A stretch of 7,893 nt of DNA from Promethearchaeota archaeon (GTDB lineage: Archaea; Asgardarchaeota; Lokiarchaeia; Sigyniarchaeales; Promethearchaeaceae). Numbering within the stretch: the stretch's first letter is position 1; every line of letters begins with the position of its first letter. The stretch spans positions 1 to 7,893 of the forward strand of contig WJKO01000148.1 in assembly GCA_014729055.1 (NCBI GenBank). Direction: 5' to 3'. Made by a program: the position numbers and the translations under genes. Shown here piece after piece: positions 1 through 5,863 of this stretch. Below the pieces are notes generated by a model. The model worked only from the letters and a program-made list of their open reading frames with translations, was not told the DNA's origin and did not search any database.

Positions 1-404
1 CACTAATAGGTTCTCAATTAGCTGGTAAAATTATAACGATGGCTGGAGGATTGAGAGATCTAGCATTAATGCCTTCATCTACAATCCAAGTTTTAGGTGC
101 AGAAAAAGCTTTATTTCGATCATTACGAAAGAATGCGGATTCACCTAAACATGGAATAATTTATACATGGCCAGAGATAAGAGGTGCTCAGTACTGGCAA
201 AGAGGAAAAATTAGCAGGTTATTAGCAGGGAAGATAAGCATATGCTCTAAAGTTGACTATTTCAAAGGTGATTATATTGGTGATACAATACTAAAAGAAG
301 TAAAAGAAAAAATCGAACAAATTAAGGAAAGTTTTCCAAAACCTCCAAAGAAGAAAAAAAGGTCGCGGAAGTCCCGTAGAAGGAAGAAAGGGAGAAGAAA
401 ATAG
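1..404 (+). CDS. nop5: Nop5/Nop56-58 family protein, C-terminal part (box C/D sRNP core), 5'-truncated
   Basis: This is the 3' end of a gene that starts before the window; the frame is open from position 3, giving 133 visible codons. Nop5 is the scaffold of the archaeal box C/D guide RNP: it binds L7Ae plus the guide RNA through its Nop domain and recruits fibrillarin for 2'-O-ribose methylation. The visible part is the Nop domain, with the family signature MAGGLRDLALMPSSTIQVLG followed by AEKALFRSLR, then PKHGIIY, YWQRGKISR and LAGKISI. It closes with the usual basic tail after FPKPPKKKK; 16 of the last 21 residues are Lys or Arg, as in archaeal and eukaryotic Nop5/Nop58 proteins. The N-terminal fibrillarin-binding domain and coiled coil lie outside the window. 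The fibrillarin gene follows after 26 bases, the conserved archaeal arrangement. Codons in the tail are strongly purine-rich, which matches the Lys/Arg bias rather than suggesting transfer. Confidence 0.95.
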   Translation, partial: LIGSQLAGKIITMAGGLRDLALMPSSTIQVLGAEKALFRSLRKNADSPKHGIIYTWPEIRGAQYWQRGKISRLLAGKISICSKVDYFKGDYIGDTILKEVKEKIEQIKESFPKPPKKKKRSRKSRRRKKGRRK

Positions 405-413
405 AGGAAACAT

Positions 414-420
414 AAAGGAG
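414..420 (+). promoter_or_regulatory. Shine-Dalgarno site of fibrillarin gene
   Basis: AAAGGAG lies 10 bases before the ATG at 431, in the 26-base gap after nop5. It supports that start and indicates translation from a shared nop5-flpA transcript. Confidence 0.7.
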
Positions 421-430
421 ATAAAAGATT

Positions 431-1141
431 ATGGCAAAGATCAAAAAACACCCAAAGTTCGACGGAATATATTATTCTTATAGAGGAAATACCCAAGCAT
501 TTTACACGAAGAATCTTGACGTAGGAAACACCATATATGGAGAAAGGACTCAATATTATAAAGGAAAAGAATTACGAAAATGGGATCCTAATCGTAGTAA
601 GCTATGTGCTGCATTGACAAAAAATGCCAGAAATATATATTTCACAAAAAATTCCAATTGTCTTTACTTAGGAGCTTCCTCTGGCACAACGGTTTCCCAC
701 ATTTCGGATATTTTAACGGAAGGAATAATTTACGCCGTTGAATTTGCACCAAGAAGTATACGGGAACTTGTTCAAAACACAGAGAATAGGAAGAACATCA
801 TTCCCATTCTAGCTGACGCAAAAAAGCCAGTAGAATATGCCAGATATATAGTCGGTGCCGTTGATATAGTATATGAGGATGTTGCACAACCAGATCTAAC
901 AGAAATAGGAATTGCAAATTGTAAAAAATTTTTAACCTCTGGTGGAATTTTTATTATGGCTATTAAAGCGAGGAGTATTGATGTGGTATCATCTCCAAAA
1001 GATATTTATGTTCAAGAGATTGATAAGTTAAAAGAGGAAAACTTCGAAATATTAGAAGAAATTAATTTGTCCCCCTACTCACAAGATCATTTGGTAGTTA
1101 TTTCAAGGTATTTTGAAAATACTGGAGAATACAATAAGTAA
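431..1141 (+). CDS. flpA: Fibrillarin-like rRNA/tRNA 2'-O-methyltransferase
   Basis: A complete 236-residue protein, the normal size for archaeal fibrillarin, which lacks the glycine/arginine-rich N-terminus of eukaryotes. It is the SAM-dependent methyltransferase of box C/D RNPs and places 2'-O-methyl groups on rRNA and tRNA at sites chosen by guide RNA. The N-terminal part (about 1-60) has the family WDPNRSKLCAAL segment (51-62). The Rossmann-like domain follows: SAM-binding loop YLGASSGTT (79-87) then VSHISDIL, YAVEFAPRSIREL (101-113) with E104 at the end of strand 2, and ILADAKKP (126-133). The expected catalytic residues are visible: D150 in VYEDVAQPD, K179 in AIKARSID and H220 in SQDHLVV. 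The ATG start has a good Shine-Dalgarno. The gene is downstream of its binding partner nop5, so the two are probably co-transcribed. Nothing is broken or unusual; GASSGTT instead of the commoner GAASGTT is a minor variant. Confidence 0.97.
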   Translation: MAKIKKHPKFDGIYYSYRGNTQAFYTKNLDVGNTIYGERTQYYKGKELRKWDPNRSKLCAALTKNARNIYFTKNSNCLYLGASSGTTVSHISDILTEGIIYAVEFAPRSIRELVQNTENRKNIIPILADAKKPVEYARYIVGAVDIVYEDVAQPDLTEIGIANCKKFLTSGGIFIMAIKARSIDVVSSPKDIYVQEIDKLKEENFEILEEINLSPYSQDHLVVISRYFENTGEYNK

Positions 1142-1175
1142 TTCTCTATGAATTTAATTAAAAACATATTCTGAC

Positions 1176-2291
1176 GTGATTAATGTGGAAGCTAAGGAAA
1201 TATTACGACTCTTCAAATCGGATAATGAAAAAGATAAAGAAAAGGCATATAAAGGATTCCTTGGTAACACACATTATAATTTCAAGGGCGATGAGAAATA
1301 CCTAAAAAAATTTGCTTGTAAACAGTTACGCCTCAAGTCAAGAGACGTTTTTGCTTCTGAAATAAAAGAAATAAATCCATTGATTGTTTGGGCAAGTCAA
1401 GATTCTGTACAAGAAGAAAAATTAGAAATGGTAGAATTGGCATATGAATATGCTAAAAAAAGGAATGAAGAAATACCACCAGTTATCGTTTGGCACTTTT
1501 ATGACAGCTATCTGCGTTATATTCTGCATGATGGACATCATAGAGTTTATTTCTGTCATAAACACAATTTAAAAGTTAAGGCTGTTATTTTAGAACCTAT
1601 TGGAAATTATACAAAAGTTGAAAACTTGTTTAGAAATGCATTTAACATAAGAAAGCGCGCAGTAAACTTACCTATAAAATCGCTTGAAGATTCCGAACCA
1701 GTCCAAGACCTCGGGATCGATGTTGATGCCAGTGAATATTTCACAAAAAAGCAAGTCAAAGAGTTTAACGTAACGCAACTAAAAAAAATGTTTGAATATA
1801 AGGATGATCCCATGATTCCAGAATTAGCATATCTGGCATTTCTTACCAGAAGCTCTTGGGGTATCAATTTTAATTATAAACGGGGTGTTGAACGTGTCAG
1901 AATCGACTTGAATTTACCATTATATGATGGTGAAGGGCTGGATTGGAAATACAGACGTTTGAATCCAAATAAAATCTGGGCATCTGAAGACTCATTAGAT
2001 AAGGACAAATATGAAATGGTAAAAGTGGCAATGAAATACATGATTAAGACAAATAAGATTATACCTCCAGTTGCTGTTTGGAAAATTTACCAACCATACA
2101 ATTCCTTAGTCTGCCACGATGGACATCATAGAATTTATGCGGCACATGAACTTAAAATAAAGATACCAGCGATTTTGATGGAATATTGGATTGATAATAG
2201 AGAAAACCCTCTGCTTGAAAAAAAGATTCATTATAATAGAATCAATATGTATGTAAAAGATATGCCTATCATTAAGTTTACATTTGATTAG
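1176..2291 (+). CDS. Tandem-duplicated ParB/sulfiredoxin-like domain protein, function unknown
   Basis: A 371-residue protein that I cannot assign to a named family. It consists of two copies of one unit, about residues 2-165 and 197-360. Each unit starts with a short helical stretch (INV..EILRLFKSD / FNV.QLKKMFEYKD, then AYKGFL / AYLAFL) and continues into a conserved core: NP..(V/I)WAS(Q/E)DS, K.EMV..A, then IPPV.VW, then HDGHHR(V/I)Y (118-125 and 314-321). IPPV.V followed by DGHHR resembles the ParB/sulfiredoxin fold, whose members bind DNA and CTP (ParB), reduce sulfinic acid using ATP (Srx) or phosphorylate serine (the archaeal free-serine kinase SerK, which as I recall also has a DGHHR motif). 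There is no ParB-type HTH, no parA nearby and no signal peptide, so a nucleotide-using cytosolic enzyme is likelier than chromosome partition. The start is GTG at 1176: a stop lies at 1155-1157 in frame, no ATG is available, and residues INV align with FNV of the second copy. GTG at 1185 is the alternative. No Shine-Dalgarno is visible. Confidence 0.75.
   Translation: MINVEAKEILRLFKSDNEKDKEKAYKGFLGNTHYNFKGDEKYLKKFACKQLRLKSRDVFASEIKEINPLIVWASQDSVQEEKLEMVELAYEYAKKRNEEIPPVIVWHFYDSYLRYILHDGHHRVYFCHKHNLKVKAVILEPIGNYTKVENLFRNAFNIRKRAVNLPIKSLEDSEPVQDLGIDVDASEYFTKKQVKEFNVTQLKKMFEYKDDPMIPELAYLAFLTRSSWGINFNYKRGVERVRIDLNLPLYDGEGLDWKYRRLNPNKIWASEDSLDKDKYEMVKVAMKYMIKTNKIIPPVAVWKIYQPYNSLVCHDGHHRIYAAHELKIKIPAILMEYWIDNRENPLLEKKIHYNRINMYVKDMPIIKFTFD
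1374..1586 (+). repeat. Intragenic repeat, copy 1 (ParB-like core)
   Basis: This encodes residues 67-137 of the tandem ParB-like protein. It aligns without gaps to residues 263-333 at a constant offset of 196 codons; by hand count 33 of 71 residues are identical. The DGHHR-(V/I)-Y codons (1530-1550) match copy 2 (2118-2138) at 20 of 21 bases, although most of the rest has diverged at DNA level. Confidence 0.85.
1962..2174 (+). repeat. Intragenic repeat, copy 2 (ParB-like core)
   Basis: This encodes residues 263-333, the second copy of the core. It keeps the NP, WAS.DS, K.EMV, IPPV.VW and HDGHHR motifs at exactly the spacing of copy 1. Both copies retain all conserved polar residues, so neither looks degenerate. 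Confidence 0.85.
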
Positions 2292-2360
2292 GTCGTAAAA
2301 ATTAATAGAATAGAATATAGCTCACTAAATTAGAAAATTAATTGATACTGAGTTGTTTAT

Positions 2361-3968
2361 ATGAAAAATCAAATCCATGTAATCCCAAAGCCTGTGAAAA
2401 TTGAATCAAATAGCAATTCATTTTTATTAACGAATGATACTAAGATCGTTTTTACTAAGGATATTGAACCCTTAGGAGAATGTTTGATACTATTACTCAA
2501 GTCTGCTACAAATTATAGTCTACAAAAAAAGAAAGTTGAGAATGGAAAGGACATCAAAACGGAAAATAATGCAATATGCCTTTCCTTAAATGATTCATAT
2601 AAAAAAATGGGACCAGAAGGGTATTTCTTGGAGGTCACTGAAGATAAAATATCCATTAGTTCTATTTCGGCTAATGGAGTTTTCTATGGCATACAAACAT
2701 TAAGACAACTCTTGCCTCCAGAAATAGAATCACAAATTAAGAGCGATAATATTATTTGGCAAGTTCCGTGTGTCAAAATTACAGATTATCCAAAATTTTT
2801 ATGGCGGGGATTTATGCTTGATGAATCACGACATTTTTTTGGCAGCGAAATAGTAAAAAAACTGCTGGATCTTATGGCTTTACTTAAAATGAATAAATTT
2901 CACTGGGGGCTTACTAACGATCAAGGATGGCGGATAGAAATAAAAAAGTATCCGAAATTAACCGAGATCGGATCCGTGAGGCAAGCAAGCCAAATAGGTG
3001 GCTTTGCAAGTCCTTTCCGAAAAAGGGATCCGCATGGAGGTTTCTATACCCAACAAGAAATAAAAGAAATCATTGAATATGCTAAGCAACGCTTTATTCA
3101 AATCATACCTGAAATTGATATGCCGGGGCACATTTCTTCGGCCATTGCAGCATATCCAGAACTAAGCTGTAGGGAAGAACGGATTGATGTTCCGTATACA
3201 TTTGGAATTAAAAAAGATATTCTATGTGTCGGCAAAGAGAAAGTATTTGATTTTGCGAAAGATGTATTACGAGAAGTTATAGAGTTATTTCCATCTGATA
3301 TTATTCATATCGGCGGAGATGAAGTTCCTAAATCCAGATGGAAAAATTGCCCAAAATGTCAGAGGAGAATAAGAGACGAGGGTTTAGCAAATGAACAAGA
3401 ACTGCAAGTATATTTCACTAACCGTATTATCAAGTTTTTAGATGAGCATGGGAAAACAGCAATTGGATGGAACGAATTTTTGGGAGATAATCTATTGGAA
3501 ACCGCTATTGGACAATATTGGATGAAAGATTTTGATGCAGTCATGCAACATCTACGTAGGGGGCGGAAATTTATCATGTCTAAATTTGCTAAGACGTATT
3601 TAGACTATAATCATGGAGTGACATCATTAAAAACAGTCTATAATTACAATCCCATCCCTAAAAATTTAGAAGCAGATTACCATGAGAATATCTTGGGCAT
3701 TGAAGCACCTTTGTGGACAGAATGGGTCGCAAGCAAAAATCATTTAGAACGACTTACATTTCCACGATTAATTGCAATAGCAGAAGCAAATTGGACAATG
3801 AAAGACAAGAAAAGTTTTGAAGAATTTAAAATTAGATTGGCGTCATTCCTTAAGCGTCTTGATTTTTTAGATGTACATTATGCACCATTATGGATTGCAG
3901 ATCCAAATATTTTCGTTAAATTAATAGGCTATATATCGTTCTTTCTAGGAACATTCGATATTTTTTAA
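2361..3968 (+). CDS. Glycoside hydrolase family 20, beta-N-acetylhexosaminidase, cytosolic
   Basis: A 535-residue GH20 enzyme expected to remove terminal GlcNAc or GalNAc from beta-linked glycans, such as chitin or cell-wall fragments, by substrate-assisted catalysis. Residues about 5-140 form the GH20b domain (VIPKPVKIE; GVFYGIQTLRQLLP at 106-119). The TIM barrel follows, from FLWRGFMLDESRHFF (146-160). Key residues are all present: R149, D187 in TNDQGWRIE, H257 in DMPGH, the catalytic pair D320-E321 in HIGGDEVP, W370 in GWNE, W387, Y413 and D415 in YLDY, and W452 and E454 in APLWTEW. The CPKC segment after the catalytic pair (330-333) is typical of bacterial homologues. No signal peptide or N-terminal membrane segment is present. 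The normal family end is near 515; the last 18 or so residues (VKLIGYISFFLGTFDIF) are an unusually hydrophobic tail. The ATG at 2361 has no Shine-Dalgarno, so the message may be leaderless. It converges on rnhB, 15 bases away. Acquisition from bacteria is an inference from the motif style. Confidence 0.93.
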   Translation: MKNQIHVIPKPVKIESNSNSFLLTNDTKIVFTKDIEPLGECLILLLKSATNYSLQKKKVENGKDIKTENNAICLSLNDSYKKMGPEGYFLEVTEDKISISSISANGVFYGIQTLRQLLPPEIESQIKSDNIIWQVPCVKITDYPKFLWRGFMLDESRHFFGSEIVKKLLDLMALLKMNKFHWGLTNDQGWRIEIKKYPKLTEIGSVRQASQIGGFASPFRKRDPHGGFYTQQEIKEIIEYAKQRFIQIIPEIDMPGHISSAIAAYPELSCREERIDVPYTFGIKKDILCVGKEKVFDFAKDVLREVIELFPSDIIHIGGDEVPKSRWKNCPKCQRRIRDEGLANEQELQVYFTNRIIKFLDEHGKTAIGWNEFLGDNLLETAIGQYWMKDFDAVMQHLRRGRKFIMSKFAKTYLDYNHGVTSLKTVYNYNPIPKNLEADYHENILGIEAPLWTEWVASKNHLERLTFPRLIAIAEANWTMKDKKSFEEFKIRLASFLKRLDFLDVHYAPLWIADPNIFVKLIGYISFFLGTFDIF

Positions 3969-3983
3969 ATATCAAATTCCAAT

Positions 3984-4676
3984 TCAAAAATCAGTGAGTT
4001 TGGTCTGTTGTAATTCTCTGATTATATTTTTTGTTGTATCCCAAGATTTTCTTGCTATATTAGGGGGTTTCTTATGTATTTGAATATATTTTTTTAAAAA
4101 TGCACGTGTTTTCCAATCACTTGGATAACCCGATCCTATGTCTCCATATTTTATAAATTCTTTTTTATAGGAATCAATAGCATTATCTCGATCTACCTTC
4201 GCCATGATTGATGCCGCACCAACGATTGTGAAGAGAGAGTCCCCTTTATTTTCGGCTATTATCTTTGGAATGGACGAGGTCTCCATTCTTTCTTCTAATA
4301 AATTTATCATTTGTTTTTTAAACTTCTTAGGATTGGATCCTATGGCATCAATATAGACTATATCAGGATCTAATTCACAAATAAGATCTCGCATTAATTC
4401 CTTTTCCAAGTCATTTAAGGATTTTAAACCCGGTCTCTTTATATTGCCGTCGATCTCTGCAATAGATATAGCGCGAACAAGATATTTTAGACAGTTGTTT
4501 TTTATAATTTCATAAAAAAGACTACGCGTTTTACTTGAAAGTTTTTTAGAATCATCAATTTGATTGTCTTCCAGAATTTGAACTTGTTCTGGACTACATA
4601 AAACTGCTCCAATATAAAGATCACCCAAGACTGGACCTCGACCAGCTTCATCAAGACCCATTATTCGCTTTTTCAT
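3984..4676 (-). CDS. rnhB: Ribonuclease HII
   Basis: A complete 230-residue RNase HII, the usual archaeal size. It cuts the RNA strand of RNA-DNA hybrids and starts removal of single misincorporated ribonucleotides, in the cytosol and dependent on Mg or Mn. Motifs in order: GLDEAGRGPVLGDL (7-20) with catalytic D9 and E10 and the GRG loop that senses the 2'-OH; DDSKKLS (41-47); VYIDAIGSN (107-115) with D110; NKGDSLFTIVGAASIMAKVDRD (143-164; D146 and the AASI.AKV signature); and GSGYPSD (181-187). All four DEDD residues are present, so the enzyme should be active. The start at 4676 places DEAGRG at the normal distance; M6 is an alternative. The gene follows the HTH regulator gene after 10 bases, and a GTGAG stretch (4686-4690) overlapping that gene's stop codon may serve as its ribosome site, so the two are probably one transcript. 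Confidence 0.96.
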   Translation of the reverse strand: MKKRIMGLDEAGRGPVLGDLYIGAVLCSPEQVQILEDNQIDDSKKLSSKTRSLFYEIIKNNCLKYLVRAISIAEIDGNIKRPGLKSLNDLEKELMRDLICELDPDIVYIDAIGSNPKKFKKQMINLLEERMETSSIPKIIAENKGDSLFTIVGAASIMAKVDRDNAIDSYKKEFIKYGDIGSGYPSDWKTRAFLKKYIQIHKKPPNIARKSWDTTKNIIRELQQTKLTDF

Positions 4677-4686
4677 AAAAATGAGC

Positions 4687-5694
4687 TCACATTTTCTTCT
4701 GGACTAATTTTTTAAATTCTTTCGGATTTTTTACTTCTTTTAATTCCTTATGTTCTATCGTAGGCACACCCGCTTTCTGGCATTTTTTTGCATTTGATTT
4801 CCCTTCTACAATAACAGTTCCATTAATTTTAAGGAAACTCAACATTCTGCTCAATAATTTAATTCTAGCAATGACCTCTTGTTCTTCAGAGGGAAATATA
4901 GAACTTATAATCGGAAAAAGCCAACCATTCTTTGATTCAGATGATACAGGAATATTAATTAGCACATCAAATGGACTTTTCTTAGTCCAGAACTGATTTA
5001 ATCCAATTTCTTCAAGGATCTCCGAAATTTCGTCCGCAATATATGGTTTCTTATTATCAGGTTTATTGTTGAGTAGGTTATTTATTTTTTCATACTTGAT
5101 TTTGTGATTGAAAATATCTAAAGGCAATCGCACTCTAATTGAGAGCTTTTGTTCAATCTTTTTCAGATTGTTAACATTAGCGTTCATATTACCTCTTTCA
5201 TATTCTGCTATTGATTTTTTTGATAGATCCAACATTTGAGATAGTTCTTTCCGGGAAAGTGACATATCTTCACGTTTATTACGCATTTTGGAACCATCTA
5301 TTTTTACAATAAATTGGCCACGTCGTGCTAGCTTATATGGCAGAATATTGTTTGTGAGTATTTTATTTAATGTTGTAAAGTTTAACGCAATAATCTGGCT
5401 ATGAAACCTCATATAGATGGCATTATCTTGCAGATGACTTCTTCTATTCGAATGTCCAACAAGTAAAGGTAATCCATTAATAAGATGAGCAATCAAAGAC
5501 ATTTCTAAAAGATAATCATTGGGAATCGAATCAATATTATCAGTAACTTTAGTAATAACAAATTTCTCGGGTCTAAATGCCAATATATTAAAACTGCACG
5601 ATTTATTCTCATGACCACAATTGATGGTATCAAATCCCGCTTTATGAAAAGATTGCTCAATAAATTCTATCTCTTGCTGAAGATTTAATACCAT
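4687..5694 (-). CDS. Archaeal HTH-type transcriptional regulator with nuclease-like N-terminal domain
   Basis: A 335-residue protein matching the archaea-specific 'putative HTH-type transcriptional regulatory protein' family (usually about 320 residues). The N-terminal region (about 5-120) runs EFIEQSFHKAGF, SFNILAFRPEKFVITKV, NIDSI, LPLLVG, giving the alpha-beta pattern of a restriction-endonuclease-like or Holliday-resolvase-like fold; this fold is my inference and no clear catalytic set is visible. An XRE/Cro-type HTH follows at about 136-190 (LSRKELSQML-DLSKKSIAEYERG, then LKKIEQKLSIRVRLPLDIF). A C-terminal domain of about 130 residues includes FWTKKSPFDVLINIP, then EQEVIARIKLLSRMLSFLKINGTVIVEG (271-298). 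Targets of the family are not known to me. The start at 5694 is preceded by a GGGGG site 7 bases upstream. rnhB follows after 10 bases. No ligand-binding or membrane segment is seen. Confidence 0.88.
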   Translation of the reverse strand: MVLNLQQEIEFIEQSFHKAGFDTINCGHENKSCSFNILAFRPEKFVITKVTDNIDSIPNDYLLEMSLIAHLINGLPLLVGHSNRRSHLQDNAIYMRFHSQIIALNFTTLNKILTNNILPYKLARRGQFIVKIDGSKMRNKREDMSLSRKELSQMLDLSKKSIAEYERGNMNANVNNLKKIEQKLSIRVRLPLDIFNHKIKYEKINNLLNNKPDNKKPYIADEISEILEEIGLNQFWTKKSPFDVLINIPVSSESKNGWLFPIISSIFPSEEQEVIARIKLLSRMLSFLKINGTVIVEGKSNAKKCQKAGVPTIEHKELKEVKNPKEFKKLVQKKM

Positions 5695-5701
5695 TTTTTA
5701 G

Positions 5702-5706
5702 CCCCC
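5702..5706 (-). promoter_or_regulatory. Variant Shine-Dalgarno (GGGGG) of HTH regulator gene
   Basis: On the minus strand GGGGG lies 7 bases before the ATG at 5694. It can pair with the CCUCC of the 16S rRNA tail if one G-U wobble is allowed. In so AT-rich a spacer a run of five G is unlikely to be chance, and it supports this start codon. Confidence 0.5.
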
Positions 5707-5747
5707 ATTATGAATTATTCAATCTTTTTCTTGTATTCCATTCTTAC

Positions 5748-5770
5748 TATTTTAAATTTAAATTTTAAAA
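5748..5770 (-). promoter_or_regulatory. AT-rich, near-palindromic candidate promoter of HTH regulator-rnhB
   Basis: An A/T-only run centred near 5760 reads almost the same on both strands and contains TTTAAATTTAAA. It sits 54-76 bases upstream of the regulator start, so a TATA role would put transcription start near 5725-5735, leaving a short leader that carries the GGGGG site. A near-palindrome ahead of an HTH gene could also be an operator for autoregulation. All of this is inferred; AT-richness alone produces such patterns. Confidence 0.3.
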
Positions 5771-5863
5771 GCATTTATTCTCGGATAAATAAGATAAACC
5801 AAGTAAAAATGCGAATAAAAATTTAAAAATTTATTTCAAAAAGATAGAGAACTTAAGAAATAA
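5771..5863. other. AT-rich spacer with possible T-tract termination for the CE15-like gene
   Basis: This is the distal part of the largest gene-free gap in the window (5695-5863). On the minus strand it has T-rich runs soon after the hydrolase stop codon (T5 at 5838-5842; AAATTTTTAAAT at 5821-5832), the form of an archaeal oligo-T terminator without a hairpin. A 6-base inverted repeat ATTTAT/ATAAAT with a 6-base loop (5773-5790) is too weak to call a terminator. No reading frame or RNA gene is seen here. Confidence 0.3.

Noticed and set aside
272..553. Minus-strand open frame opposite nop5/flpA
   Set aside because: It lies opposite two confidently identified genes and its translation is a low-complexity Phe/Leu/Ser run produced by the reverse of Lys/Arg codons.
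1607..1867. Minus-strand open frame inside the tandem ParB-like gene
   Set aside because: It has no recognisable motif or ribosome site and sits within a gene supported by its internal duplication.
1176..2291. Plasmid or chromosome partition protein ParB
   Set aside because: There is no HTH after the ParB-like core, no parA neighbour and no parS-like repeats; only the fold-level motif is shared.
3359..3577. Minus-strand open frame inside the GH20 gene
   Set aside because: It overlaps conserved GH20 catalytic-domain coding sequence and shows no protein features of its own.
5773..5790. Hairpin terminator (ATTTAT/ATAAAT)
   Set aside because: The stem is only six A/T pairs without GC, is not followed by a clear T run in the right orientation, and is expected by chance in such AT-rich DNA.
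5695..5863. Box C/D guide RNA or other small RNA gene in the largest gap, suggested by the nearby nop5/flpA
   Set aside because: No box C (RUGAUGA) with a matching box D (CUGA) at suitable spacing was found on either strand, and no GC-rich structured stretch is present.
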